From: Bradyrhizobium sp. SZCCHNS1050
Lineage (GTDB): Bacteria; Pseudomonadota; Alphaproteobacteria; Rhizobiales; Xanthobacteraceae
DNA: 64,000 nucleotides
Assembly: GCF_032484785.1 (NCBI RefSeq)
Contig: NZ_JAUETR010000001.1
Coordinates: forward strand, 2,297,501 to 2,361,500
Reading direction: 5' to 3'
The position numbers and the translations under genes are program-made. This document shows positions 38,325 through 47,743 of this stretch, one piece after another (the stretch's first letter is position 1; each line of letters starts with the position of its first letter). The notes beneath the pieces were generated by a model. That model had not been told where the DNA came from. It ran no database searches and was given only the letters and a program-made list of their open reading frames with translations.

Positions 38325-38475
38325 CGTCATTCCGGGGCGCGCGTAGCGCGAGCGCGGAATCCATACTCACAAGCGAACGTGTAGCTCGAGCTATTCGTGG
38401 CTATGCCCTCCATCCACACTCTCGATCGTGATTATGGATTCCGGGCTCGGCCCTGCGGGCCGCCCCGGAATGACT
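38325..38475. repeat. Intergenic palindromic element (CGTCATTCCGGGGCGC type)
   Basis: It starts CGTCATTCCGGGGCGCG and ends GCCGCCCCGGAATGACTG, with GGAATCCATA and TTATGGATTCC as inner arms. It is nearly the same as 39801-39951; the two flank fahA. Confidence 0.75.
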
Positions 38476-38491
38476 GCGGAGGGTATGGCGG

Positions 38492-39766
38492 CTATTCGGC
38501 TACGACGATCGTCCCTTCCACCTCGCCGAAGCCGACGCGATAGCCCTCGCCCTGACACCAGCCGCGCATCACCAACGAATCGCCATCCTCCAGGAATGTG
38601 CGCTTGATTCCACCCGCGAGCTCGACCGGCTCGGTGCCGTTCCAACTGATCTCCAGCAGGCTGCCGCGCTGGTGCTTTTCCGGACCGGAGATGGTGCCGC
38701 TCCCCAGGAGATCGCCGACACTCATGGCGCAGCCGGACGAGGCATGGTGCATCAGCTGCTGCACGCTCGACCAGTACATGTACTTGAAATTGGTCTGCGC
38801 GATGGTCTGCGCGGCGTTGCTGCCGGAGGCGCGCAAGGCCACGTCGAGGGAGAGATCGTAGTTCTGCGCCTCCTTCTGCCGCAGGTAGGGCAGCGGCGTC
38901 GGATCCTGCGTTGGCCCCGACACGCGGAACGGCTCCAGCGCCTCCCGCGTCACCACCCACGGGCTGATCGACGTCGCAAACGCCTTGGCCTGGAACGGGC
39001 CGAGGGGCACATATTCCCATTGCTGGATGTCGCGCGCGCTCCAGTCGTTGAGCAGCACGAAGCCGAAGATCATCGCCTCCGCCTGCGCCTCGGTCAGCAT
39101 CTCGCCGAGCGGCGAGGACTGGCCGATGACGACGCCCATCTCCAGCTCGAAATCGAGCCGCTTGCATGGCCCGAAGCTCGGCACGTCAGCGCCCGGCGGC
39201 TTCAGCTGTCCGCGCGGCCGACGCACTCGGGTGCCCGACACGACCACGGTCGACGCGCGGCCGTTATAGCCGATCGGCATGTGCAGCCAGTTCGGCTGCA
39301 GCGCATTGTCCTTGCCGCGGAACATGACGCCGACATTGGTGGCGTGCTCCTTCGACGAATAGAAATCCGTGTAGCCGGCGACATGGAACGGCAGATGCAG
39401 CGTAACGTCGGAGCGCGGCAGCAGCGCCCGGCTACGCAACGGCTTGTCGTCGCGCAGCCGCGGATTGTCCTGGCGCAAGAGGGCGCTGATCGCAGCCCGC
39501 GTCTTCGACCACACGGCGGGGCCGAGCGCCATGAAGGCATTCAGCGAGGATTGCGCGAACACCTCATAGGCCGGCGCCAGATCGAGCAGGCCTTCGTCCT
39601 CGAGCACCGCGAGGTCGAGGACGACGTCGCCGATCGCCACGCCGACGCGCGGCTTCGGCGAGTCGGCGGCGGAGAACACGCCGTAGGGCAGGTTCTGGAT
39701 CGGGAAGTCCGAGGCCGGATCGACCGGGATGAAGGAGCGGAGCGAGGGATCGTTGGGGTGGGGCAC
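38492..39766 (-). CDS. fahA: Fumarylacetoacetase
   Basis: A 424-residue enzyme that splits fumarylacetoacetate into fumarate and acetoacetate, the last step of tyrosine breakdown. The N-terminal SH3-like part (DFPIQNLPYGVFSAADSPKP) precedes the FAH fold, with HVAGYTDFYSSKEHATNVG, DFELEMGVVIG and LNDWSARDIQQWEYVPLGPF carrying the metal and substrate residues. The GTG start at 39766 has AGGAAG 6 bases upstream. It is downstream of hmgA on the same strand, separated by a palindromic element. Confidence 0.95.
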   Translation of the reverse strand: MPHPNDPSLRSFIPVDPASDFPIQNLPYGVFSAADSPKPRVGVAIGDVVLDLAVLEDEGLLDLAPAYEVFAQSSLNAFMALGPAVWSKTRAAISALLRQDNPRLRDDKPLRSRALLPRSDVTLHLPFHVAGYTDFYSSKEHATNVGVMFRGKDNALQPNWLHMPIGYNGRASTVVVSGTRVRRPRGQLKPPGADVPSFGPCKRLDFELEMGVVIGQSSPLGEMLTEAQAEAMIFGFVLLNDWSARDIQQWEYVPLGPFQAKAFATSISPWVVTREALEPFRVSGPTQDPTPLPYLRQKEAQNYDLSLDVALRASGSNAAQTIAQTNFKYMYWSSVQQLMHHASSGCAMSVGDLLGSGTISGPEKHQRGSLLEISWNGTEPVELAGGIKRTFLEDGDSLVMRGWCQGEGYRVGFGEVEGTIVVAE

Positions 39767-39800
39767 AGTTGTCTTCCTGAGTTCGGACCATGTCTCCGCT

Positions 39801-39951
39801 CGTCATTCCGGGGCGCGCGCAGCGCGAGCCCGGAATCCATAGCAACGGGCAGATGTGTGGGGCACAGTGGTTGTGGCCGAGCTTTGCATCCCCACGGCCG
39901 ATCGTGGTTATGGATTCCGGGCTCGCCGCTGCGCGGCGCCCCGGAATGACG
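39801..39951. repeat. Intergenic palindromic element between hmgA and fahA
   Basis: Same family as 38325-38475: outer arms CGTCATTCCGGGGCGC and GCGCCCCGGAATGACG, inner arms GGAATCCATA and TATGGATTCC. It lies inside the presumed hmgA-fahA transcript and could affect mRNA stability. Confidence 0.75.
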
Positions 39952-39964
39952 GCGGAGGTCGTGG

Positions 39965-41311
39965 CTACGGCCGGTTCGGATCGAAGCGCTTTTCGAGCCC
40001 GTTCCAGCAATCGGCATAGTCCGGCTGCAAGGTGCCGGACTCCGCCGCATGCTTCGTGATGCGCTGGGGAAAGCGCGTCTCGAACATGAAGGCCATGGTG
40101 CCTGTGAGCTTGACCGGCTTCAACTCGCCATTGCTGGCGTGATCGAACGCCTCGCGATCCGGCCCGTGCGGCAGCATGCAGTTGTGCAGGCTCATGCCAC
40201 CCGGCACAAAGCCCTGCGGCTTGGCGTCGTAGACGCCGTAGATCAGCCCCATGAACTCCGACATGATGTTCATGTGATACCACGGCGGACGGAAGGTGTT
40301 GTCGGCCACCATCCAGCGCTCGGGGAAGATCACGAAGTCGATGTTGGCGGTGCCGGCCGTCTCCGACGGCGAGGTCAGCACGGTGAAGATGGACGGATCG
40401 GGATGGTCGAAGCCGATGGCGCCGACCGGCGAGAAGGTGCGCAGGTCGTATTTGTAGGGCGCGTAGTTGCCGTGCCAGGCGACGACGTCGATCGGAGAAT
40501 GTTCGAGCTCGGTCTTGAACAGCGCGCCGCCCCACTTGACGTAGAGCTCGGTCGGGGTGTCCTTGTCCTCGTAGGAGGCGACCGGCGTCAGGAAGTCGCG
40601 GGCATTGGCGAGGCAGTTGGCGCCGATCGGTCCGCGCTCCGGCAGCGTGAAGGCGCCGCCATAGTTCTCGCAGAGATAGCCGCGCGCCGGCCCCGCCGGG
40701 ATCTCGACTCGGAACTTGACGCCGCGCGGGATCACGACGATCTCGCCGGGCTCCGCATCGATGCGGCCGAACTCGGTGACGAGCTTGAGGCGCCCCTGCT
40801 GCAGGACGAACATCAGCTCGCCGTCGGCATTGTAGAAATGCTGGTCGACCATCGACTTGGTGATGACGTAGACATGCGCGGCCATGCCGGCCTGCGTCGC
40901 GGCGTCGCCGGCCGTCGTCATGGTCTGCACGCCCTGCAGGAACGTCACATCGCCCGATGGCAATGGTGTCGGATCCCAGCGCAGTTGCTGCACCGTGATC
41001 TCCTGCTCGTGGCAGGGCGCGGTGCGCCACAGCCCGGCATCGACCTTGGCGAAGCGGCCGGAATGCTTCACCGACGGACGGATGCGATACAGCCAGGAGC
41101 GCTCGTTGGACCCGCGCGGCGCGGTGAACGGCGAACCCGAGAGTTGCTCGGCATAGAGCCCGTAGGCGCAGCGCTGCGGCGAGTTGCGCCCGATCGGCAG
41201 CGCGCCGGGCAGCGCCTCGGTCTCGAACGAATTGCCGAAGCCGGACATGTAGCCCGGCGTCACCTGCCCGGTGGCGCGGTTGAGCTGGTCAGGCGATGTG
41301 TTGACGTTCAT
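39965..41311 (-). CDS. hmgA: Homogentisate 1,2-dioxygenase
   Basis: A 448-residue iron enzyme that opens the homogentisate ring to maleylacetoacetate. It carries [20 protein letters not shown], the cupin part with [20 protein letters not shown], and the iron-ligand region [18 protein letters not shown] plus ...[12 protein letters not shown]. Two overlapping starts exist (ATGATG at 41314 and 41311); 41311 lies 7 bases after AAGGAG. It overlaps the stop of the upstream MBL gene, so the genes are coupled. The maleylacetoacetate isomerase expected in the pathway is not in this window. Confidence 0.95.
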   Translation of the reverse strand: MNVNTSPDQLNRATGQVTPGYMSGFGNSFETEALPGALPIGRNSPQRCAYGLYAEQLSGSPFTAPRGSNERSWLYRIRPSVKHSGRFAKVDAGLWRTAPCHEQEITVQQLRWDPTPLPSGDVTFLQGVQTMTTAGDAATQAGMAAHVYVITKSMVDQHFYNADGELMFVLQQGRLKLVTEFGRIDAEPGEIVVIPRGVKFRVEIPAGPARGYLCENYGGAFTLPERGPIGANCLANARDFLTPVASYEDKDTPTELYVKWGGALFKTELEHSPIDVVAWHGNYAPYKYDLRTFSPVGAIGFDHPDPSIFTVLTSPSETAGTANIDFVIFPERWMVADNTFRPPWYHMNIMSEFMGLIYGVYDAKPQGFVPGGMSLHNCMLPHGPDREAFDHASNGELKPVKLTGTMAFMFETRFPQRITKHAAESGTLQPDYADCWNGLEKRFDPNRP

Positions 41312-42267
41312 CATCCTTCTCCTTGCAAGCGGGCCCACATCTCGCGGTCGCGCTCGGCGGTCCAGATCACGGGATCGTCGATGCCGCTGGCCTCGTCATA
41401 GGCGCGCGACACGTTGAACGGCAGGCAGTGCTCGTAGATGGCGAAGCTCGAGAATTTCGGATCCATCACCTCGCGCGTCGCCGCCATCGACTCCTTCAGG
41501 CTGCGTCCCTTCGCGACCGACATCTCGGCCGCGCCATACAGCGACGTGACGAAGTCGCGCGTCATGGCGATCGCCTCGCGCACGGTGGCCTCGCCCTTCA
41601 GCGCATCGCCGCGACCGGGCGCGATCGCCTTGGGATTGAAGTCGCGGATCTCGTTCAAGGTCGACGGCCATTCGCGCAAATAGGCGTCGCCGCAATAGCA
41701 GGCCGAGTGATATTCGATCAGGTCGCCGGAGAACATCACCTCGGCGTCCGGCACCCAGGCGACGATGTCGCCGGAGGTGTGGCCGGCGCCGAGTTGGATC
41801 AGCTGCACCTCGCGCTTGCCGAGATGGATCGTCATCTCGCCCTCGAAGGTCAGCGTCGGCCAGGTCAGGCCGGGAATGCTCTCGGCGTCCTGGAACAGGC
41901 GCGGGAAGCGGCCGTATTCGGAGTCCCAATCCTGCTGGCCGCGCTCGACGATCAGCCGGCGCGTCTCCTGCGAGGCGACGATGCCCTGCGCATGATAGGC
42001 CGAGGCGCCGAGCACGCGCACGGCGTGATAGTGCGACAGCACGACATATTTGATCGGCTTGTCGGTCACGGTCCTGACCCGCTCGATCACCTTGTTCGCC
42101 ATCGCCGGCGTCGCCTGCGCGTCGAACACGATGCAGCCGTCGTCGCCGACGATCACCGCAGAGTTCGGATCGCCCTCCGCCGTGAAAGCATAGAGATCCG
42201 GGCCGATCTCCGAGAAGGTGACCTTCTTCTCGGCGAGATCCGTGGTCGATGCGAAACCCTTCGCCAT
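41311..42267 (-). CDS. MBL-fold protein with a degenerate metal site, in the homogentisate operon
   Basis: A 318-residue metallo-beta-lactamase-fold protein. The expected HxHxDH motif reads [20 protein letters not shown]: both histidines remain but the Asp-His pair is Val-Arg. A later histidine is kept ([12 protein letters not shown]), as is the bridging Asp ([12 protein letters not shown]), while the last ligand position appears as APGRGD instead of APGHG. It may bind one metal, or none, or use other residues (CYCGD is close by). ATG 42267 has AAGGAA 8 bases upstream. It is coupled to hmgA by ATGA overlap, so a role with the pathway is likely. Confidence 0.85.
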   Translation of the reverse strand: MAKGFASTTDLAEKKVTFSEIGPDLYAFTAEGDPNSAVIVGDDGCIVFDAQATPAMANKVIERVRTVTDKPIKYVVLSHYHAVRVLGASAYHAQGIVASQETRRLIVERGQQDWDSEYGRFPRLFQDAESIPGLTWPTLTFEGEMTIHLGKREVQLIQLGAGHTSGDIVAWVPDAEVMFSGDLIEYHSACYCGDAYLREWPSTLNEIRDFNPKAIAPGRGDALKGEATVREAIAMTRDFVTSLYGAAEMSVAKGRSLKESMAATREVMDPKFSSFAIYEHCLPFNVSRAYDEASGIDDPVIWTAERDREMWARLQGEG

Positions 42268-42294
42268 CACTTCATTCCTTGTGTGTGCAGCAGC

Positions 42295-42522
42295 CTATTG
42301 CTGCTGCTGTTGTTGCTGTTGGCCGGCATCCGCCATGCTGCGTTTCGCCAGCGCGATCGCCTCGCCCAGCACACCGATGTCACCGATGTGATTGGCGAGG
42401 ATCAGGACCAACGCCGCATCGAGATCGGCGCTTTCGAGGTCCGAGAGGCCGCGATGCGCTTCGACAATGGCGCGGAAGGCATCGTCGGGCTTGGCGAAAT
42501 TGGAAGCGGTCGAGAGCGTCAT
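42295..42522 (-). CDS. DUF2783 small protein with a polyglutamine tail
   Basis: A 75-residue protein whose body (DDAFRAIVEAHRGLSDLESA, LVLILANHIGDIGVLGEAIA) fits DUF2783, a family that I know as a companion of FAD monooxygenases in this pathway. The last eight residues are all glutamine, coded by mixed CAA/CAG. GAGGAAG lies 8 bases before the ATG. It sits between the monooxygenase (13 bp) and the MBL gene (27 bp), so it belongs to the same operon. Confidence 0.85.
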   Translation of the reverse strand: MTLSTASNFAKPDDAFRAIVEAHRGLSDLESADLDAALVLILANHIGDIGVLGEAIALAKRSMADAGQQQQQQQQ

Positions 42523-42535
42523 CGTTGCGGCTTCC

Positions 42536-44170
42536 TCAGTTCAGGCCGGAGGCGCGTGCGACCGCCGCCGCGATCGCGGCGCGGCTCGGGTGCCGGAAGC
42601 GCGCCGCGACATAGCCATCCGGACGCAGCAGATAGGAGGTGCCGGGTTCGGCCCCGTAACGCTTGCCCGCGAAACCCTCGCCATCGGCAAGTCCATTCGG
42701 ACCGCCGATGCTGACGACACCGACATCGTCGGGTACATCGATCGCCTCACCATTGGCAAAAGACAGCAGGGTGAAACGCCGGCCCTGAGCATTGAATGCA
42801 TCGGTAAGGTGAAGGTGCCGTCCGTCTGCCGTCTCGAGGGGCGCATCCGGCATCGATGTTCCCGGACGAGGGCCACTGTGCCAGGCCTCGTCGTCTTCGG
42901 TCGACAACGGCGTCTGGTAGACCGAGGGAACCGACAGCCGGCCGCCATTGACCATGCGCTTGCCGAATTCGGTGTCCCTGGCGAGCGCGAGCACCACCTT
43001 GCGCAGCCGCGCTTCCTGGTGCGAATTCGGCGCCATGAAATCCGTCGCCCGCGTGGATTCGCGAATGTTTTCGTCGGCGGCCGCGCTTCGCTCCAGATGG
43101 TAGGTTTCGAGCAGCGTCGCGGGCGAGGTTCCGCGCAGCACGCGATCGAGCTTCCAGGCCAGATTCTCGGCATCCTCCAGCCCCGAATTGGCACCGCGTG
43201 CGCCGAACGGCGAGACCTGATGGGCGGAATCGCCAGCGAAGACGACGCGACCATGAATGAAGCGCTCCATGCGCCGGCACTGGAATTTGTAGAGCGAGAT
43301 CCATTCGAATTCGAACTGATCATGGCCGAGCATGCGCGCGATCCGGGGCCGCACATTCTCCGGCTGCTTCTCGACGTTGGGATCGGCATAGCGGCTGAGC
43401 TGCAGGTCGATGCGCCAGACATTGTCCGGCTGCCGGTGCAACAGCGCCGAGCGCCCGGCATGGAACGGCGGATCGAACCAGAACCAGCGCTCGGTGGGGA
43501 ATTCGGCCGTCATCCTGACGTCGGCGATCAGGAACTGATCCTCGAACACCTTGCCGGAAAAACCCGCGCCGACCATCTGGCGCAGCGACGAGCGCGCGCC
43601 GTCGCAGGCGATCACATATTGCGCCGACAGCCGATAGGGGCCGTCCGGCGTCTCGATCGTCAGCACGACATGATCGTTGCGCTGTTCGAGCGCGCTGACC
43701 TTGTTGCGCCAGCGCAGCGAGATCGCCGGCAGCGCGTTGACGCGATCGACGAGATAGGCCTCGGCGTAGAACTGCTGCAGGTTGATGAAGGCCGGCCGCT
43801 TGTGCCCGGGCTCCGGCAGCAGGTTGAACTGATAGAGCTCGGACGGACCGTGGAAGATGCGGCCGACGTTCCACACCACGCCCTTGTCGACCATCCGGTC
43901 GCCAACGCCGAGGCGATCCCAATATTCCAGCGAGCGCTTGGAGAAGCAGATCGCGCGCGAGCCCTCGCCGATCCGGTCGGCATCATCGAGCACCACGACC
44001 GTATGGCCGCGCTGCGCAAGATCGATGGCAAACGACAGCCCGACGGGACCCGCACCCACGACGACGACCGGATGCGCGGCCGGCGTGGCCTGATCCTGGT
44101 CTTCGTGCCGATGATAGCCGAACTGAACCTTCGCCTGGCTCGCGCCCTGCCCCGGATTGGCCTGCACCAT
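42536..44170 (-). CDS. FAD-dependent aromatic monooxygenase (PHBH fold)
   Basis: A 544-residue class A flavoprotein hydroxylase. It has the Rossmann GxGxxG at PVVVVGAGPVGLSFAIDLAQ, the DG motif in YVIACDGARSSLRQ, and the GD motif RVVFAGDSAHQVSPFGARG with GLEDAENLAWKL. It resembles MhpA-type 3-hydroxyphenylpropionate or similar hydroxylases, and by position would make or use a homogentisate-type ring; the substrate is inferred. ATG 44170 is preferred (AAGGCGAG upstream); the frame to 44281 runs through the control region. Confidence 0.88.
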   Translation of the reverse strand: MVQANPGQGASQAKVQFGYHRHEDQDQATPAAHPVVVVGAGPVGLSFAIDLAQRGHTVVVLDDADRIGEGSRAICFSKRSLEYWDRLGVGDRMVDKGVVWNVGRIFHGPSELYQFNLLPEPGHKRPAFINLQQFYAEAYLVDRVNALPAISLRWRNKVSALEQRNDHVVLTIETPDGPYRLSAQYVIACDGARSSLRQMVGAGFSGKVFEDQFLIADVRMTAEFPTERWFWFDPPFHAGRSALLHRQPDNVWRIDLQLSRYADPNVEKQPENVRPRIARMLGHDQFEFEWISLYKFQCRRMERFIHGRVVFAGDSAHQVSPFGARGANSGLEDAENLAWKLDRVLRGTSPATLLETYHLERSAAADENIRESTRATDFMAPNSHQEARLRKVVLALARDTEFGKRMVNGGRLSVPSVYQTPLSTEDDEAWHSGPRPGTSMPDAPLETADGRHLHLTDAFNAQGRRFTLLSFANGEAIDVPDDVGVVSIGGPNGLADGEGFAGKRYGAEPGTSYLLRPDGYVAARFRHPSRAAIAAAVARASGLN

Positions 44171-44196
44171 GGCTTGCTCGCCTTGTGGTTTTCTTG

Positions 44197-44267
44197 GACT
44201 TTCGAAGCGACGACTTTCGAAGCGACCGACATTTCCTCGGGCGAGGCATCTGGCCGTCTTGCCAGAT
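44197..44267. promoter_or_regulatory. Control region between the monooxygenase operon and marR: tandem repeat and MarR-like palindrome
   Basis: The 15-mer GACTTTCGAAGCGAC occurs twice in direct abutment (44197-44211 and 44212-44226). Next to it is the inverted repeat ATCTGGC (44248-44254) and GCCAGAT (44261-44267) with a 6-base spacer, the size expected for a MarR-dimer operator. It lies between the two divergent start codons. Confidence 0.5.
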
Positions 44268-44335
44268 AGTCTCACCTGCAACTATTCTAAAGCCGACGGC
44301 TTCGGCCGCGTCAACTCAAAAATCGGAGCGCGATC

Positions 44336-44893
44336 TTGGCGAAGCCATCTACCGCGGCGTCCAGGCGGCAGGCGAAGCCGGTCGAGGATGACCGAAATGC
44401 GGCAGTGCCGCAGGACGACGAGCGGCTCGACCTGTTCAAGTTCGCGCCATTTCGGCTCAACCGTCTGGCCGCCGAGGTGAGCGCGGCGCTCGCCGTCGAG
44501 TATCGGAAGCGCTACGGGCTCGACATTCCGGAATGGCGCGTGCTGGCGACGCTCGGCTTCCGCCGCGAGGCCTGCAGCGCGCAATATGTCGCAGCGTGCA
44601 CCCGCACGCACAAATCGACCATCAGCCGGGCCGTGACGTCGTTGCTGGAGCGGCGGCTGATCGAGCGCGTCGAGAACGCCGAGGATCGCCGCGAGTTCCG
44701 TCTGCGCCTGACACGTAAGGGCAAGACGCTGTACGAGGAGCTGATCCCGCGTTTGCAGCAGCGCGAGCGCGAAATCATGGCATGCCTGTCCGCCGACGAG
44801 CGCAAGACGTTCGACCGCCTGATCGGCAAGATCGAGGCAAGCCTCGATCTGATCCAGACCAGCGAGGAGGCCGATGCGAAGCAGGCCTATTGA
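44336..44893 (+). CDS. MarR-family transcriptional regulator
   Basis: A 185-residue winged-helix regulator. The core is WRVLATLGFRREACSAQYVA, the recognition helix region TRTHKSTISRAVTSLLERRL, and the wing IERVENAEDRREFRLRLTRK. The only start with a site is TTG 44336 (GGAG 7 bases upstream), which adds an unstructured N terminus of about 30 residues; a start further in cannot be excluded. It is divergent from the FAD monooxygenase-hmgA-fahA cluster and probably represses it until an aromatic ligand binds. Confidence 0.86.
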   Translation: MAKPSTAASRRQAKPVEDDRNAAVPQDDERLDLFKFAPFRLNRLAAEVSAALAVEYRKRYGLDIPEWRVLATLGFRREACSAQYVAACTRTHKSTISRAVTSLLERRLIERVENAEDRREFRLRLTRKGKTLYEELIPRLQQREREIMACLSADERKTFDRLIGKIEASLDLIQTSEEADAKQAY

Positions 44894-45028
44894 GCCGAGC
44901 TTCGTCGGGTGGCCAAAGCGCCGAAGGCGACCGGTGCCCACCACCCTTCGTCAAATGACAGCGATGGGCACGGGGGCGCGCGAGACTGCCGTCGACGACG
45001 AGCAAGGCGCCACGCGCCTTTGCCCGCC

Positions 45029-47482
45029 CTACTTGTTAGTCGCCGACGATCGCCGCCGCTCCTCGACTTCGACCACGTCGGCGCCCTCCCCCCGCCAGCG
45101 CAAGATCTCCATCGCCAGCACCGGGTGATTGAAGCCCTTGAGATGCAGGTCATCGATCGGCCTGGCATCGACCGACTGTTCGACGACGCCGAACACCCGG
45201 CGCGACACGATCACTTGGCCTGCCTTTGCCTCGTCGCACAGCCGCGAGGCGAGATTGGTGACGCTGCCGATCGCGGCGTATTCGAGCCGGTGCTCGAAGC
45301 CGACCTGGCCGAGCGTCGCATATCCCAGTGCGATGCCGACGCCGAACCCCAGGCTGTGGCCGCGATTTTTCCAGCGCTCCGTCAATTGGCCGATCTCGTC
45401 GCGCATTTCGAGCGCCATCTTCACCGCGCGCGTCGTGTGGTCCTCGAACGGGATTGGCGCATTGAACAGGATCATCACGCCGTCGCCGGCATAGCGATCG
45501 AGCGTGCCCTCATATTTGAAGATGAGCTTGCCGAGCGCGGCGTGATATTCACGGAGCACGTTCATCGCCTCTTCGGGCTCGGTCGTCTCGGTAAACGCTG
45601 TGAAGCCGCGCAGATCGCAGAACACCACCGTGACCTCGCGGCGGTGGCTTTCCAGCAGCGCATCATGGCCGTCCGACGACGCGATGATCTGCGCCACCTG
45701 CGGCGCCAGGAAGCGCTCCAGCCGCCTGATCCGCTCGATCTCCGCCAGTTGCTTCTCGACGCGCTCCTCGAGCGACTTGTTCCATTCGCGCAGCTGCTCG
45801 GTCTGCTCGGTGAGCTTTTCGGCCTGCTGCTGCACCGTCGCGTGGGTCAGCGCGAGCTCGCGGCCCTTCTGATCGACCTCGGTGAACAGTCGTGCGTTGC
45901 GCATCGCCAGCACGGCCTGGTTGGCGAACGTTCGCATCAGTCCGATCAGGTTCGGCGGGAACGTACCGGCCGACCGGCGGAGCACCACGAGCGCGCCGAG
46001 CACGCCCTGCTGATCGACCAGCGGCGTGAACAGCACGGCGTGAAAGCCGGCGGCAACCGCGACGTCGCGCAGCGGGTGATCGGGCGCGTTTTCCAGCTCG
46101 GCGATCGCGATCGGCTCGCCGCTGCGCACGGAGTCGGAGAGCAGGCTCGTCCGCTCGTCCAGCACATTGTGCGGGCCGTCCCGGTCGACGCCCTTGGCCT
46201 CCACCAGCCTGAAGCGGCGTTCGGCGGCCTCATAGGAATAGATCAGCACGGCGTCGGTCTTGGTGATCTCCAGTGCCCGGGCCGCCACCGTCGGCAGCAC
46301 CGCATTGAGATCGAGCGAGGAGGCCACCGCGCGGCCAACCTCCTCGAGCACCTTCAGCTCATTGATCGACTGGGCCAGATCCCGCGTGCGTTCCTCGACC
46401 TTGGCTTCCAGCACGGCATAGGACTGCGCGAGCTGGCCGGCCATGCTGTTGAACTGATCGGCGAGCTCCTCCAGTTCGTCATGCGTCCTCACCTCGATGC
46501 GCTGGGCGAAATCGCCGGCGCCGAGCTTGCGCGCGCCGGCGCGCAACGCGGTGATCGGGACGAGCATGCGTCGCGCCAGCACCGAGCCCGCGAGGATCGC
46601 AACCGCAAGGCCGAGCGCGATCAACAGCGCACCGCGCAACAGCTGATCGCGGATCGGCGCCAGCGCGTGAGCCGTGGACTGCTCGAAGAACACGGCCCAG
46701 CCGAGCTTGGGCAGCGTCGCGGCCGCCGAGAGCACCGCGTGCCCCTCGCCGTCGGTGCCGGAGGCCAGCGGCTCGCCATCCGGCGTGAGCACCGCCGCGA
46801 CCTGCGGCAGCTCGGAGAGGTCCTGACCGACCGCCGGTCCCCTCGCCGAGCTCGCCAACACCTGGCCCCGCGGATCGATCACGTAGGCGGTGCCGACCTT
46901 GCCGATCTGCGCCTCGGTCATGAAGTCTTCGAGAAAGTCGAGGTCGATGTCGGCCACAGTCACACCGGCATTGAAGCCGGAATGCGCGACCGAGATCGAC
47001 ATCATCGGCTGCGCGCCCTTGAAGGTCACGGCGGAGAAATTGCTTCCGTGCGTGACGGTGTCGGTGAAGCGCAGATCGCGTGACAAGTCGTTGCCCGAGG
47101 CAAACGAGATCGAGGTGCGCGACACGCGGAGCTGTTCCCGGCCCTGGCCGTCGAGCTGATACAGCTGCCGCACAGCCGGCGCCTGACTCAGCAGTTGTAC
47201 ATAGTCGGCGCGGCGGAGCTCCAGCGTATTGGCGCTCGCCCGCGTCACCCAGCTGATCTGTCGCTGCAGATCCGAGAGCGCCTGATCGATCCGCCGGGCG
47301 CTGGCGTTGGCCTTTTCGGCCATGGCGGCGGTCAGGCTCGCCTTGGTGGACTGATAGCTGATCCAGGTTTCGGTCGCGCCATTCACGGCCAGGACGAACA
47401 CGACGAGCCCGACCAGCGACACGACGTATTTGGCGAACAGGCCCTGCCGCAACGACCAGCCTCTGTTCTCGACCTCGTTCAT
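45029..47482 (-). CDS. Membrane-bound class III adenylate cyclase with Cache, HAMP and GAF domains
   Basis: An 817-residue sensor cyclase. TM1 (YVVSLVGLVVFVLAVNGA), a dCache-like periplasmic region to about residue 270 (TYVIDP-type AYVIDPRGQVLASSARG), TM2 (LLRGALLIALGLAVAILAGS), HAMP (PITALRAGARKLGAGDFAQR), a GAF domain (about 395-545), a coiled coil (EQTEQLREWNKSLEERVEKQ), and the cyclase domain with metal-binding Asp in VVFCDLRGFTAFTETTEPEE and DRYAGDGVMILFNAP. It should make cAMP in response to an outside signal. A cAMP-type regulator gene lies 2.6 kb away. Confidence 0.92.
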   Translation of the reverse strand: MNEVENRGWSLRQGLFAKYVVSLVGLVVFVLAVNGATETWISYQSTKASLTAAMAEKANASARRIDQALSDLQRQISWVTRASANTLELRRADYVQLLSQAPAVRQLYQLDGQGREQLRVSRTSISFASGNDLSRDLRFTDTVTHGSNFSAVTFKGAQPMMSISVAHSGFNAGVTVADIDLDFLEDFMTEAQIGKVGTAYVIDPRGQVLASSARGPAVGQDLSELPQVAAVLTPDGEPLASGTDGEGHAVLSAAATLPKLGWAVFFEQSTAHALAPIRDQLLRGALLIALGLAVAILAGSVLARRMLVPITALRAGARKLGAGDFAQRIEVRTHDELEELADQFNSMAGQLAQSYAVLEAKVEERTRDLAQSINELKVLEEVGRAVASSLDLNAVLPTVAARALEITKTDAVLIYSYEAAERRFRLVEAKGVDRDGPHNVLDERTSLLSDSVRSGEPIAIAELENAPDHPLRDVAVAAGFHAVLFTPLVDQQGVLGALVVLRRSAGTFPPNLIGLMRTFANQAVLAMRNARLFTEVDQKGRELALTHATVQQQAEKLTEQTEQLREWNKSLEERVEKQLAEIERIRRLERFLAPQVAQIIASSDGHDALLESHRREVTVVFCDLRGFTAFTETTEPEEAMNVLREYHAALGKLIFKYEGTLDRYAGDGVMILFNAPIPFEDHTTRAVKMALEMRDEIGQLTERWKNRGHSLGFGVGIALGYATLGQVGFEHRLEYAAIGSVTNLASRLCDEAKAGQVIVSRRVFGVVEQSVDARPIDDLHLKGFNHPVLAMEILRWRGEGADVVEVEERRRSSATNK

Positions 47483-47743
47483 CCGGACCCCTCACGCGCA
47501 TCATCGCCGAGGTCAGCCTCGGACAAGCGCGTCCGCTGCCGTCCTCGCGGCAGCAACACTTTGGAGGCGGGGCCGCTCGGGTGCGAGACGCTCCGTCGCC
47601 GGCACCCGTTTAGCACAGAATGGCATGCACAGCGGCGCCCATGCCGGGCGCCCCCGCGCCAACTCGTTATTGCTCGGCTGGCCCTGAATCGCATCCACCG
47701 CTCGGGGAGGTCCTCCGCGGGCTCGGTCGATCGCGGCTATATA

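Noticed and set aside
44909..47083. A 724-aa plus-strand frame
   Set aside because: Antisense shadow of the adenylate cyclase gene; no motif and unusual composition.
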